This document shows positions 1-11,955 of a stretch of 64,000 bases of DNA, piece by piece. The stretch covers positions 9,459,558 through 9,523,557 of the forward strand of contig CM037870.1 in NCBI GenBank assembly GCA_021292105.1, in the 5' to 3' direction. The stretch is from Anadara kagoshimensis (taxonomy: Eukaryota > Mollusca > Bivalvia > Arcoida > Arcidae). Made by a program: the position numbers and the translations under genes. Under the pieces are notes generated by a model. That model saw only the letters and a program-made list of their open reading frames with translations, was not told the DNA's origin and did not search any database. Position 1 is the first letter of the stretch; the number at the start of each line of letters is the position of its first letter.

Positions 1-330
1 TAATAAATGAATACATCACTACTGGTACAAATTCAGGTAGTTAACAATCCCAGTAATAAATGAATACATCACTATTGGTACAAATTCAGGTAGTTAACAA
101 TCCCAGTAATAAATGAATACATCACTACTGGTACAAATTCAGGTAGTTAACAATCCCAGTAATAAATGAATACATCACTATTGGTACAAATTCAGGTAGT
201 TAACAATCCCAGTAATAAATGAATACATCACTACTGGTACAAATTTAGGTAGTTAACAATCCCAGTAATAAATGAATACATCACTATTGGTACAAATTTA
301 GGTAGTTAACAATCCCAGTTATAAATAAAA
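1..330. repeat. 53-bp minisatellite with 106-bp dimer structure
   Basis: Six tandem 53-bp units start at 1, 54, 107, 160, 213 and 266, followed by a degenerating copy to about 360. Units alternate between ACTACTGG and ACTATTGG, so the higher-order period is 106 bp. The array touches the left edge and probably continues outside the window. No coding potential is seen. Confidence 0.95.
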
Positions 331-360
331 ACATCACTACTCATATTAACTTTTGGTACA

Positions 361-980
361 AATGGCGTTGTTCTCGTTGTTGCCATTTATTTATAAATAA
401 ATATTAAAGATCCGTTTCCATTAAAATCTCGTTTACTATTAACAGTTTAAGACACGCGGTGTTGTTCTCCCTGTTGTAATTTATTTTATTCACATTTCCA
501 CTCCCGACAGTATTTATTGCCATGTTTTTTATTTGCCAATCTAGCACCATGTTGGTTTGGGAGGGTTACATGCAGCTATAGGTGATGTATTTAAAAAACA
601 AAACTGTTCTTTAAGTAAATAACACTTGCTTGAGAAGTACATGTATACCCTCTATCTGGATGCAAGACAAAACGTTAAGCTATTGTTTAAGAATAATAAT
701 TCATAACATGTTTAAATATGCTTCTTACATTTTGCAAGCTATTTAACTTCTATAAAGCAATAATACAATGATAATTTTTTTCTACATTGGCGAAAAATAA
801 ATAGGGAAAAAACTTCAAATTACAAATGGAGCTTTTGGAGTTGAATACAATGATGGAGTTTTACGCCACAGTCAGGATTCGTTCACTTATATCGAGGTGG
901 TTAGTTCATGGATGCTGGGGGAAATCAGTGTTTCTGGAAAAAAACCCACCGTCGATGAGTGGCGTGTGATCACTTAAAAT
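361..980. other. Non-coding, no recognised gene
   Basis: AT-rich sequence without a convincing exon. Positions about 870-905 share a segment of roughly 30 bp with 23778-23812 on the opposite strand, which is the only structure noticed here. Confidence 0.6.
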
Positions 981-982
981 AG

Positions 983-1093
983 TTTGGTCCTTTGGGTTTC
1001 TTTTCAACATCTTGGGAAAAATTTTGTTTTACAATTTTGATCCAAGCACTACTGATGAGGAATTGTATTCCGAAACGACCGTCTAGTGCTGTA
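983..1093 (+). repeat. Short dispersed repeat ending in a hammerhead ribozyme, copy 1
   Basis: About 110 bp starting near GGTCCTTTGGGTTTC and ending just after the ribozyme. It matches 30977-31082 and 53132-53238 on the + strand and about 14962-15077 on the - strand. Similarity to the other loci stops within a few bases after the ribozyme, so the ribozyme sits at the 3' end of the shared unit. Hammerhead-bearing short repeats of this kind are known in animal Penelope-like and non-autonomous retroelements. Assignment to either is inference. Confidence 0.8.
1045..1090 (+). ncRNA. Hammerhead self-cleaving ribozyme, type I, copy 1
   Basis: All core elements are present in order. Stem I 5' strand AGCACTA (1045-1051) is exactly complementary to TAGTGCT (1084-1090), seven pairs. 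The core CTGATGA is at 1052-1058. Stem II is at 1059-1071, GGAAT pairing with ATTCC around a TGT loop. GAA is at 1072-1074. A very short stem III, AC/GT closing a GACC loop, is at 1075-1082. The predicted cleavage follows C1083 (a GUC site). Short stem III is typical of type I hammerheads in metazoan retroelements, some of which act as dimers. Activity is inferred from structure only. Confidence 0.88.
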
Positions 1094-1939
1094 GAATTAA
1101 AACTGGTATAATATGCAATTAAAACCTCTCGATAGTCGATACCCCAAGACTACAAATGTGAATATTTGAATGCAAACAGATAAAAGAACAAAATATTTAA
1201 ACAATATCACGAAGCTAGACGGAAAATAGCATTCGGCCTTTTTGGACTTTGCATTTAATTGGTTTGGAAACTTGGAAAGGCCTAAGTCTCATTATAAAAG
1301 CTTATTTCCAAAATTCTTCATTATCGGTGTAAGGGAAAATGTTTGCATACGTATATACATACCGTCAAATTAGGGCCACACATAACAAAGATGATCTGAA
1401 TGTTACAATCAAACAGATCTATCTGGTCGAAATAATCGCCAAAATTCTTGTCACCTTCAGTCATAAGAGATAACATAACTTCTCACACTATAAAAGTAAG
1501 AAAACAATGAATGTCGAAGTCTTAGCTTTGATGGTCCAAAACACTTCATAAGATAACGGTCTGTATACATTTGTTAGCAGTTACACCAACACGATCCGGC
1601 ATATCTTAGTTTGTGTTAGATTCCGAGCATTTTCCTGCAGTCGTAAGATGTTAAGGTTTTATATAAATATTCAGACCACCAAATCCATAAATGACATAAA
1701 GAGGATTCCTGGACTGAAGAAAGTTGTTTCATTCAAAAATATATTATCAGACCTAACTAAAGCATACTTAGTTGTATTAGAGGAGTAATGTCTACCAAAT
1801 TGAACTTCACAACTTCACTGTAGAGAAGTTTGTTTCCAAATTGTATTTTTTTGGAATTTCTATTAGAAGTTAAGTCATCATAGAACATTTGCTCGGCATG
1901 CTCCTGACATTTCATTATGAACCTGCTTAAAATCCTTAT
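1094..1939. other. Non-coding, nothing recognised
   Basis: AT-rich sequence with no open frame of note, no exon with both splice sites and protein similarity, and no repeat shared with the rest of the window that I could see. Confidence 0.5.
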
Positions 1940-1940
1940 A

Positions 1941-2035
1941 AGGAGTCTCTGTGGCCGAGTGTTCTAAAGCACGTGCTTGCGGTACCTTTCATCGCTTAGG
2001 ATCGAATCCCGATCATGCAGCCCCAAGTGTGAAAA
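1941..2035 (+). repeat. tRNA-derived SINE head
   Basis: The segment has an A-box-like TGGCCGAGTG followed by a TCTAAAGC stretch, and a B-box-like GGATCGAATCCCGA about 45 bases later. This is the internal pol III promoter layout of a tRNA-Leu/Ser-type gene. No intact acceptor stem is visible, so it is read as a SINE head and not a functional tRNA. Confidence 0.65.
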
Positions 2036-2319
2036 CGCTTGTAAGTTATACAATATTGCTTATGTCACATTTTGCAAATTAAGTAAAATGCTATTATGAG
2101 GAACTTTTGTTCAGAACAAAGTCTACATTTTATTGTAGGTATTTCTGAACAGTTGTGATACAACCACCAGGTGTTGTAGATACAGTATATACCATACAAC
2201 ATACGGTGGTTGTACATCAACACAGTACTCCCCAGTATTTATACTGATGTATATATAACATTATGTAAGTCCACTGTGTGTGCAGCTGGACATTAAATGA
2301 AGGTTCTATTAGGTTCTAT

Positions 2320-2770
2320 TAGGCTTATACAAAATGGACATGGACTTTAATTAAAGATTCCTACGGCCAGTGCTAGATGGACCTGAACTTTTATTAAATG
2401 TTCCTAAGGTCATTGCTAGATGGATCTGGACTTTTATTAAATGTTCTTAAGGCTAATGCAAAATAGACCTGGACTTTTCTTAAATGTTTTTAGACCTGGA
2501 CTTTTAATAAATGCTCCTAAGGCCAATTTTAGATGGACCTGGACTTTTATTAAATGTTCTTAAGGCCAATGCTAGATGGACCTGGACTTTTATTAAATGT
2601 TCTTAAGGCCAATGCTAGATGGACCTGGACTTTTATTAAATGTTCCTACGGTCATTGCTAGATAGACCTGTACTTTTAATACATGCTCTCTAGACCTATG
2701 AAAGATGCATCTGGACTTTTATTAAATATTTCTAAGACCACTACTAGATGGACTTGAACGTTTATTAAAC
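2320..2770. repeat. 43-bp minisatellite
   Basis: About ten imperfect units built on TGCTAGATGG, ACCTGGACTT and TTATTAAATG are followed by a variable TTCTTAAGGCCAA segment. Central copies at 2520-2640 are nearly identical, while outer copies are more diverged and one is shortened near 2490. That gradient fits turnover from the centre of the array. Confidence 0.93.
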
Positions 2771-2902
2771 CATACATGATGGAATGGATATTTATTTAAG
2801 TTAATTCAGTTAAAATTCTTGTTGTTGCCTTAATATAAAACTTCATTTTTGTACACTAGTTTGACTTCAATTCCTTTTTAATTTCTGTTGATTTTTTTGT
2901 AC

Positions 2903-3066
2903 TTCACAAGTGTGGGGCGTAGTTAGCTAGACAGGAGGTGCTAACCATTCCGAGACACTTGGTCTCACTTCTAATGTGGTTCAAGTATTTTACTTAATGT
3001 GTCAGGTATCAAAGGTTTTGCTTTGCTTTTGGGATTATGATATGAACATGGATCGCTATGTTAGTG
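2903..3066 (-). mobile_element. Foldback element, partial end
   Basis: A diverged copy of the terminal portion of the window's commonest repeat. It carries the AGTTAGCTAGACAGGAGGTG segment, the CCGAGACACTTGGTCTCACTT block and the GGGATTATGATATGAACATG end. Only one inverted-repeat arm is recognisable. Confidence 0.7.
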
Positions 3067-4879
3067 CAAATGCTTATACAAAGCCCATTTATTACTAATT
3101 ATACAAATAGTTCAGAAATACATGTAGTTTACTTCTTTATGGCTTTCATTATTTCGGTTTATGTTTTTAGATTCAGTGTCAATCCTAGACGGTTTGTTGG
3201 ATATTTTAAGTTAAAGGTTTATCAATTGGCAGTTATATGTATACGTCACAAACTTGAGATTTTAACTACAGACGTCAAACATTAAAGCGTCATTGCTGTA
3301 ACAGATAGGTGAACCAAATTGCATTTTATTGCATTTAGAGCTAACCCGTTTCACACTAACACCGTCACTAATTGGGGAGATATCTCTTTAAATGCATTAT
3401 AAATGACAAAGTTGTTTTATTTTTTGTTTTACAAATAGGTATTTCTAGTTTATATGTGTATTGAGCTGGTTTATAACTCGCCCGCCTAATGCCTACGGAC
3501 GGTTGTAATTTTATACAGAATGTCACTCGTTCGTCGGTTAGAATAAGATGTATATTTCTGCACTCGAGTCTACATGAGTCTACACATTAAAAGAGAAATA
3601 AATATTTAACATGAAAAACGACATGTAGTTGGAAACAACCAACTCAACAAAGAACGATAAAATCAGTCAAAAATACAAGAATAAAATACACAAATAAAAT
3701 AAGTAAAGTAAAGTAAAATAAAAACAATAACAAGCAAATTTGATACAATGTTATTTAAATCTTATTTTTATATTTTCACACCTGCAATGTTTCTGTTCTA
3801 TAAAAACTATATGAGCTTTTATGAGCCATAATTACCATTAATCACGTGACGCGATTCATTTTAGCATAAGCGTGACGTCATTTATTGGCTGTTCCAGCGG
3901 CTGGACAACCATGTTGTAACAGCTTTAACTCGAGCAGCATTAAGCAGTTTTAGAATCGTTTCAAGATTAAAATATCAAAACGACATTTTCAAAACAAAAA
4001 TGAAAATATAATCATTAAACCGTCTAGAAATGGTGCTTATATTACTATAGCTTCCTTTGCAAACTAATCCTTATAAGCCTATTTGCATTGCATACCAATG
4101 GAGTCCATAGCACTATAACCGCCTTTTTCTAGACAGTCTAATGGTTTCTAATCGCCTGAAACCTATTTTCCTTGATAGTTAAGTATTTTCTACAAATCAT
4201 ATGTAAGATATCCCCCAAAATATAGCCAGCAGTGATTATTTAAATATTTGTAATTATTTACAACGTTTGAGAAGCACCACCTGTTTGTGTTTCTGTAACT
4301 GATGACCAAGTGAGATAGGGTTATGTGGGATTGATGTGACTGACACACTATGTCGGGTTACACGTGGAGGTGTCACGACATGAACTTGACAGGAAGTTCT
4401 TCCAAAAAAGCAGACGATTTCAAGTATGTAGATTTGACGCATAGATCGTCAAGTGTTAGATAAATCAGATGTTTTGTGATGTTATCAGAATTTCTGGATT
4501 TTAGAGATTGAACACACGTTATTGTATACGGCATCTGTTGATCTTTAACCCTTCACATATTTGTGCTTTCACATTGTTGCAGTTACCTTAGCATCTTGAA
4601 TATGCTGCCATTTTGCCATTCCATAATTAATTGAGCAGAATGAAATTATGTTTACTGGTTAACAACCTATGGAACATTCGTGCACAGTGTAGTTTCTTGT
4701 AAGACGTGCCAATAGACCACCTTATTATGTTTGTTTTTGATTGTTACTTTATTGGATGTGTATCCATCTAGCGTTGGAGATGTTAAAAATATGTTGCCAT
4801 TACGTGGCTTTATCGTATCTTAGTTTTTAAATTGTATTTGTTTGTTGTTTGGCTTGCATTGGTTATATCTCTGTGAGTA
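3067..4879. other. Non-coding, nothing recognised
   Basis: No exon or repeat could be supported. Open frames here (for example 3058-3285 + and 4254-4442 -) show no recognisable domain and no splice-site-bounded similarity. Confidence 0.5.
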
Positions 4880-5055
4880 TCCACAATTTTGGCGTTCCTA
4901 GGTAGAATAGACTGAAGGCGCTTACCTTCCAACGCACCTGTCTTCATTTCCCTAATAGAATTCCACTCATTCAACTTATTTTGCTAGTTATCAAAGTCTT
5001 TACTTTGCTTTTAGGATTGTGATTTTAACATGGACTGATATATTTTTGCTTGTAT
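4880..5055 (-). mobile_element. Foldback element, partial and diverged end
   Basis: Recognised by the succession of a CTTACCTTCC/GCACC block, a TTCATTTCCCTAATAG block and the terminal TTTACTTTGCTTTTAGG to ACATGGACTGAT segment, all in the order seen in better copies such as 32760-32970. It is considerably diverged. Confidence 0.6.
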
Positions 5056-5679
5056 TTTGGCATGTGCCGGTATGTTTGTGGTTGACTATATATTGCCAAG
5101 TACATGTTTTTCAACTTTAGATTGCTTTCTTTCAATGTTCAACATTTTGTGTTATGTTTCATTTTGCTTTATTGTAGCATATTACTCTGTTCTGGTTTAT
5201 GTCAAATGTATTTCATAGTCTTTAAAGTTTTAACTTGTGCCAAGTTTTGAAGTTTGCATTAAAGAATATGACATTTCACACAATCTGGACGCTAAACACA
5301 GGGTAAATGCATTTAATTTGTTGAAGTATTTTACATCACACTTGAATTTAATTTTTGCTATAACATTTTTACACGGACTTGTAGATTTATCTTAGAGACC
5401 GCTTATCATTAGGAATAGTTTTCATTTATTTCTTTGTAGATAATTACAATGTCCATCAATATCATGTCCAGTTAGCTATAACATTACTTAACAATCATCT
5501 CCATTAATTGTTACAAAGGGCGATAATCAATCAACTCAGGTGGTGATAAACCTAAAGTATTTAGTTAATGTTGAAAAAACCCTGATATCACAAGATATCA
5601 ACTGACATATCTATTAGAAGTTAATGTAATTCTATTAGAAAATAGCAGGTGTACTAGGTGGCTATTTCTCGAACTTTCT

Positions 5680-5695
5680 GGGGGGGGGGGGGGGG
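5680..5695. repeat. G16 homopolymer
   Basis: Sixteen consecutive G in an otherwise AT-rich stretch. It is a potential G-quadruplex site on the + strand, and a place where consensus length is uncertain. Confidence 0.95.
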
Positions 5696-5802
5696 CTATA
5701 ATATAGGATAATGATTTAAAGGAATTAACTTTGGTTGGCTAAAAACTTTTTTCAAAGAAACATATTTTATAAATAAAGTGAATGTAAATGATTTTACATT
5801 CT

Positions 5803-6005
5803 CACGGGAGCCTAGGTGGCTCATGGTTCAAAGCGCCTCTCATCACCTCAGTTTGAGTCATGCTCAGGCAGTTAACATAGTTAGAGGAACTTTGTCAGTT
5901 TTCTTGCAGTATAAAGTCTGGGTACTTCGGTTTCCTCCAGACGTTTGTGATGTATAAAAGAATCTTGACTTAAGGGTAAAACACCAAGATGTTACTTCAC
6001 TGAGC
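5803..6005 (+). repeat. SINE, family shared with 25765-25990
   Basis: A tRNA-like head (GCCTAGGTGGCTCATGG, then TTTGAGTCATGCTCAGG as a B-box-like element) is followed by a body with AGGAACTTTGTCAGTTTTC. It ends with AAGAATCTTGACTTAAGG and GTAAAACACCA. The body and tail align with 25765-25990, so two copies of one family are present. Confidence 0.7.
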
Positions 6006-6074
6006 TTTTGGCGATTGAAGTCAAGTATAAGATCTCCCGCTTTAAATTTTCTAAATGTAATATTCAAACATTTA

Positions 6075-6076
<2 letters not shown>

Positions 6077-6146
<70 letters not shown>
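6077..6146. repeat. Compound (AT)n(GT)n microsatellite
   Basis: An (AT) run at 6077-6105 passes directly into a (GT) run at 6106-6146. The histidine/threonine-rich open frame on the - strand here is a translation of this microsatellite. Confidence 0.97.
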
Positions 6147-6147
<1 letters not shown>

Positions 6148-9100
6148 CAGTAGTTACACTTGATTTTGGTTTTTGGTAAAACTGATACCAACACAAGTCT
6201 GGTTTGGCTTCTTTAAGAATCGTCCAAACAATCGAGAACCACTTTATTGTTGAGTCTCGGAATTATAAGAAGCAGTAATATCTAAATAATTATCAACTTT
6301 GATGACAGATAGATTACTCTTCAGTTGTTGGCCAAGGGTTTATATTACCGTGTTTTATATAAAACAAAATTCTTGAAGCCTACTTATCATAAATAGATCA
6401 AACATGATACAACCTCCTCACAATCTCCTCCATGATTTGTTTCTCCAGAGTAACTGTTTCATAAAGCTAAGACTCTTGTTTTCGTTATTTAGTCATGTTC
6501 TGTAGTGGGATATATACACCACCCACTTATAGAGGAGATAAACTCTTATCTGTGTATAATGTTTTATATCGTAATATATATAAATAACTCAATGATAAAA
6601 TAAACTCATATTGATATCAGAAATAATTCCATCACCGGTACCGCTGTCGCATTCTGATCTTCATTTTGCTATTATTAGTTTAATAAATGAACTCAATTAT
6701 TTAAAAAAAAATAGCCAAAATATTATTAACATATTTATATTTTTCCAATTGGATTTTACTAATCAATATTTAAAAAAAACCAAAAAAAAAAAAAAAAAAA
6801 AAAAACCTCTCAAATAAAAAAAGTAAAAATAGTTTTTGACCAAATTCTTTATGTAATGATACATAATAATTTTCTCCATCAGAAGTCTTCTTGGAAATAA
6901 TCATTCCATAGTTGTCCAATCGAATGATTATTATCATTAATATTATTATCTAAATTATTTGATTTAAATATTAACGACAACGTATAGATCCTTATAACGT
7001 TTACTGCAACAAGTTAAGTAAAATGGTTCATTTTTCGTATTTCCGCCAACCATTGATAGTAACACCAACAATTGACCCTTTTTCCCATAACCAAAAATTA
7101 TCTCCATTTAAACATTATAATTGACCTACAAGCACATTTTTGTTGGATATCCTAACTGTGTTTTTATATCTTTCTTTATGTATTTTTTCACGTGGCCCCG
7201 GTTATGGTCAAGTGCATGCTGCTTTACTTGTAGGAGGGTCCTGAGCACGGTTTTGAAAAATTTGAAATCTTTAATTAGTATCAGATTAACTTTAAATAAC
7301 AGTGTTAAACCTTAAATTCCTTTAAAGTTAAAAAAAACTTGAAAAAAATTAAACTAAAATTGGCGGGATTTAGCGTTTGAGGATAGAAAATCGAAATATA
7401 TGTACTGCAAACGAGTTCAATGAACTTGATATATAATCTGTGAAATGAGCTTAACTGACGACAAATCTTTTTAATATGTCATTATAAGCCTTGTACAACT
7501 TAATTTTGTATATTAAAATGTTTTCAAACTCAAAATCTCGCTTAAACTGTCAAACACAAGATACTGGAAGCATTTTACAAAAACATCCAGATCGAATTTA
7601 TCACCTGGATAAATAGGGATTATTTTTTATTCATGCGCGATTTGTATTTGACATATCTTGACTGTGAAACGTCTTCAAGTTTTTGTTATGATTTTTCATT
7701 AATATATGCTAATGACCATTTGATGAGGCTAAAATTTCGATATTGTCCCATAGACCACCAAAGTGAAGAAAGGGGAGGAATATATCTCATTCGTAAGTGA
7801 TTTGAGCATGTGGGAAAAACTTAAACATTAATAAAAACCAAAATTGCTATGATACTGTCGAATTAAATTTATTTGCACTAAACGGTCTCTTCTATTTGGG
7901 ATATGATTATGTTTCTATTAACTTATTGGCCGAGGTATTATAAATGTTTCTGATAAAAAGAAATCAGATCTGTCCCTCTCAAGTGACGTTATCAAGTTAT
8001 GGCAAAATGAAACACTTTAAATTCCTAAGCACGAATTTTGAACATTTTATTGTTCGGTAAGCGAAACTTTTTATGGTAAATTGACAAAACAATAAAATAG
8101 AATTTCAACAAATTGACAATATGCATTAAAAAAAAAAAAAAAAAAAAATGGACACTGAAAATTAAATTCTTAAAATGAACTTGAACAAGGACAAAATCGG
8201 TATTATAATTGAAATATGCGTTGAAGTGAATTGTCGAAATGTGGAAAGTTAAATAGAAATTTTTTACTGATTCAACAAATATTCTTGTATATAGCTTATA
8301 ACGCTTAGAGTAAGCTTAAAAACATTTTCTTCGTCCATTGTTTCATTATTTTAAAGTAACAGAGGATTGATTTTTAACATGAGTAACCCGGTCTATTTGT
8401 CAATTATCCGACGCGCACCTGTTTGGAACAGTGCAACAAAGGCTGTGCCAAAACATGCCAAGAACACATTTGTTAGACACATACTTCAGGTATACATGTT
8501 AGACGTGTTACTTCTATATAAATATTTTGTTGGACTTTCTTTTTGGTCCCTGTATGTTGTAGGAAAAGCGGTGTATTTCTGTCTGTATCGGTGACGTCAT
8601 CAAAAGTACATTGACACTTTATGTGCATTTGTTTGGCAGAGATTTGATCACGTCTGATTGTATAAGTTGAGTGAAAGTTTTAAACAGACAGTTCTATAAA
8701 TAAGTTCTTAAGTATCTGCCAAAACACTTAACCACAAATGTTCTAATCGTGATTAAAATCGACAAATAAGAAATAGAAGTACTCAACATATATACCAAAC
8801 CTTGTATGTCAGACAATTGACAAAAATGAAAAAAGAAAACGGTTATATCCAATACCTTTCTTATCTGAAACGTTAGAAACTGCTATGTACTTTAACTGTT
8901 AAATACCCTCCATAATTCATGCAAGAGGAATATTTGTTTTGACGAGAGGAATTGGTTATTCCAAAACGTAACTTGAAACATTCTAAAATTTAAGTATGAA
9001 AATCAAATCAATTTATCACAATCTCATTTTAATTCTAAAACCAGACAAACATAGATTTTCACAATTCAAACAAGTGGCGATATTAAATATCTTGCCTGAA

Positions 9101-9521
9101 CGCCTTCGTATAATCTACAATTTAGATTGCAATATCAGTGTGATGTTGAGACAATACAACACATGACACCATTACAACATAATGTCCTAATAGTGTCAGT
9201 TTTAAGCGTGTGTTGTTTTGCGTATTTTGTGGGTTTGCTGATTACAATGGTACATTGTATATCTTTATATAGCGTAACATGTATGTATAAAAATAGATAT
9301 GATAATTCAACAAAAATGCAGAACATGCCTAACATCTCGGAGCACCCGGTCTCACCTACGACGTGGAAAACGCGTGTTTTACTTTATCTGCCGATTTTCA
9401 GTGTTCTTCGGGTTTTGGTTTTGGGGTAGTCATTTGCAATTTAACATGACTTGGTTTGTTTGAGCAATAAATATAAATTTTCCCAACATTTTAATATGTT
9501 TTTATACTTGATGTATTTCAG
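6147..9521. other. Left flank or upstream intron of Wnt9; non-coding
   Basis: AT-rich sequence with A-runs at 6782-6805 and 8128-8148. The expected upstream Wnt9 exon (Wnt N-terminal domain with its conserved cysteines and an ERWNC-type motif) was looked for by eye on the + strand and not found. It probably lies beyond the left edge, making this the tail of a large intron. Confidence 0.5.
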
Positions 9522-9785
9522 GGTATAAAGAAACTTCATTCCTGTATGCGATGTCTTCAGCGGGTTTAATACACGCGTTTGCACGTGCTTGTAGTAGAGG
9601 ACATTTAGATAGATGCACGTGTGATGAATCAACAGATTTACAACACGAAAACATGGCGGTGGGGTGGTTGTGGTGACAATATCAAATTTGGATTAAAATT
9701 TACAAGGCGATTTTTACGCCGAGCAAAACGAGGAAAAGACGTTCGTTCTAAAGTTAATCAGCATAATAGTAACGTAGGAATAAAG
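9522..9785 (+). CDS. Wnt9: Wnt9, internal exon (with one-base frame disruption)
   Basis: This exon encodes part of a secreted Wnt ligand, which is lipid-modified in the ER and signals through Frizzled and LRP5/6. After a TGTATTTCAG acceptor it opens with [14 protein letters not shown] and continues through [16 protein letters not shown]. It resumes with WRWGGCGDN and ends in NSNVGIK at an AAG/GTAGGT donor. The cysteine spacing, CTCDE and WxWGGCGDN are Wnt hallmarks, and the overall wording fits Wnt9. The first half and second half lie in frames offset by one base. Removing one A from the run at 9648-9651 restores a continuous Wnt reading, whereas the uncorrected frame stops soon after. The exon starts in phase 1, matching a glycine split across the upstream junction, and ends in phase 0, matching the terminal exon. 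The shift could be a consensus error or a real null allele. Confidence 0.92.
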
Positions 9786-11804
9786 GTAGGTAAACCAGTT
9801 ATTATTACTGACAAGGGAGTTAATCAAGTAACTATCATTATCCCCCTCTCGCAAACGAAGTTTAGGCGTCTGTCTATTCGTATGTTCAAATATCATGTCC
9901 GCTCCCTATCTTTCATGTCGAAGAATGGTTTTTGATCAAACTGGGAAGAAATGTAAACTAACATGAGACGATGTGTCACATACCCCATTTAGGTGCATAG
10001 GCCAATAATACAGGTCACAAAGTCAATTCTTGGAAACAACAGCTTTAAAATGTTTGGGGACGTGGTGTATTTGTCTTTTAGGAGAGTGCTCTAGCAAATG
10101 TATGAATAAAGGTGGGTAATTTAGTTACTATAACTTATGTAGGAAATAATAATCGGATAATTATCATCATGTCCTTTTCAATCTTGCCATAGTATTGTCA
10201 TATAACACTTTTGAATGTATTTTATGATTGAATTTAAAAATTGATACATGACAGTATAACAGAAGACTTAAAATTCAAGTTCATAAGTGTTTGAATTTCT
10301 GATGTAAACATTCAAACTAGAAACCAACGGCTTACAATCCATAAGCAAATTTTGGAGATTTAGGACAGCATTCAAAATTGGAGTTCGCATGTATGATCCT
10401 ACATGCTGTTATATCTTAGGTTGCAACATAAAGAATTATGTATTTCATTACTCCATGAGTTGCTAACAGTGGAATGGGTATCTGAAATAATTATTCACAT
10501 TTTATATAAAAATACAGGCCCCGAATATCAGTAGCTGTTTAGAAAGTAGTCTTATAAAATTTTGCACCTCGACCAAATTGGCGTTTTCATTTTTACAGCG
10601 ATTGATAGATAGTATTATAAGCTACCATTAACTGGAGAATAAATGGATGTAGTGACCTCAACAATATATATATGATAAATAATAAAGACGAAGACGTCTA
10701 GATATTCTGGGCAATGTGCCTTTGGATAAAGTGTAGAGATAAGCCGAGCTATATCACAATAACAAGTGCTAAATCATAAGTCTCTCTCAGAACCACTTTA
10801 CTGAATCGAGAATCATCATGAGACGATGGAATTCAGAAAATAAAAAACAATGTTCTCTTTAATATTAGATTTATTTTTACACCATTGTTTCTTCAGATAA
10901 GATATAGATATTAATTGATTTTATAATGGTTTAATGAATAAACACGTGTAATCGTTCACTGTCACTATTACCTGTAAAAGTATTAATAACAAATCGAAAA
11001 CAAAATCACCAATCCATGTTCTAACTGATTTCTAAAAGTATGAATAAAAAGTTTAAAACGTGAGAGACATAACTGTCATGTGCTGATTTTGAGTTTTTAT
11101 TAAAATAATGCAATAACTAACAATGATTTTTTATTGCGTATTATGTTAACTAAAGCATTGTCTTAGAGATCTTAGTAAGGATGTTTTTCCCGTTTTGTTT
11201 GTGTGAAACGAAACCTTATCTTGGAGATTTGGCCATGAAATTATATTGCGCATCATGTTAACTGAAGCATTATTTTGTAAATACGTCTAAGGAATTGTAT
11301 TGCTCGTGATGTTTATGAAACAAACTCGTGTAAATCTTTCCAGAAAGTTGTGTTATGCTTGTTGTTTATTGAAACATCATTTTGGACATCCTTCCCAAAA
11401 TTGCAATGCAATTCATCATGATGATAACTTTTACGCATGATATTGATATCCATATATGGGGAATTTATAACGCATGGTGTTGTTTGAATCATCATCTTGG
11501 GTATTTCATGAGATTATATTGTAGATGTTGTTAATTGAAGCAACATCTTGGAGGTCCTTCTAAAAATGAAATTACACAGAATTGGGATGGGACAATATCT
11601 TGGATATATTTTCGTTTGATTGCATCGCGCCTGCTGGTGATTGAGCCATAGTCTTTGATATCCTTCTAAGCAATTGCATTGCTTTGTCCAAGGTATTCAA
11701 ACCTGAGATGACTCTGCAGATTCCAAATTTGGAAACCGTATGATACTGTTATGAATGATGGTTAGGTTTGACTTATTAGATGTTTAAAGAAATCCAAAAC
11801 ATAC

Positions 11805-11955
11805 CAAGCCATAACCACAACCACACAGCAAAGTAAAAACTTTGAATCTCCAAAAGGGGAGTATGGCCGGTTTCTCCGGAAGGGTAAACACCTCCTATTT
11901 AATTAGCTGCAACCGCTACATGTGAAATTAAAACTTAAATGGAAAGGAACAGAAA
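11805..11955 (+). mobile_element. Foldback element, partial arm
   Basis: Contains AGCAAAGTAAAAACTTTGAA, the GGCCGGTTTCTCCGGAAGGG segment, CACCTCC, and an AGCTGCAACCGCTACATGTG block. All are in the order found in complete arms. The CACGTG seen in good copies has decayed to CATGTG here. Confidence 0.75.

Noticed and set aside
1941-2035. A functional tRNA gene
   Set aside because: A- and B-box-like sequences are present but no pairing acceptor stem or clean anticodon arm; a SINE head explains it.
5864-6196. 110-residue - strand open frame rich in His/Thr and Tyr/Ile
   Set aside because: It is the translation of the (AT)n(GT)n microsatellite.
6611-6817. Open frame ending in poly-lysine
   Set aside because: It runs into an A24 tract and shows no domain or conserved start.
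9127-9429. 100-residue + strand open frame with hydrophobic stretches upstream of the Wnt9 exon
   Set aside because: It has no signal of the missing Wnt9 5' exons (no Wnt cysteine pattern) and no other recognisable domain.
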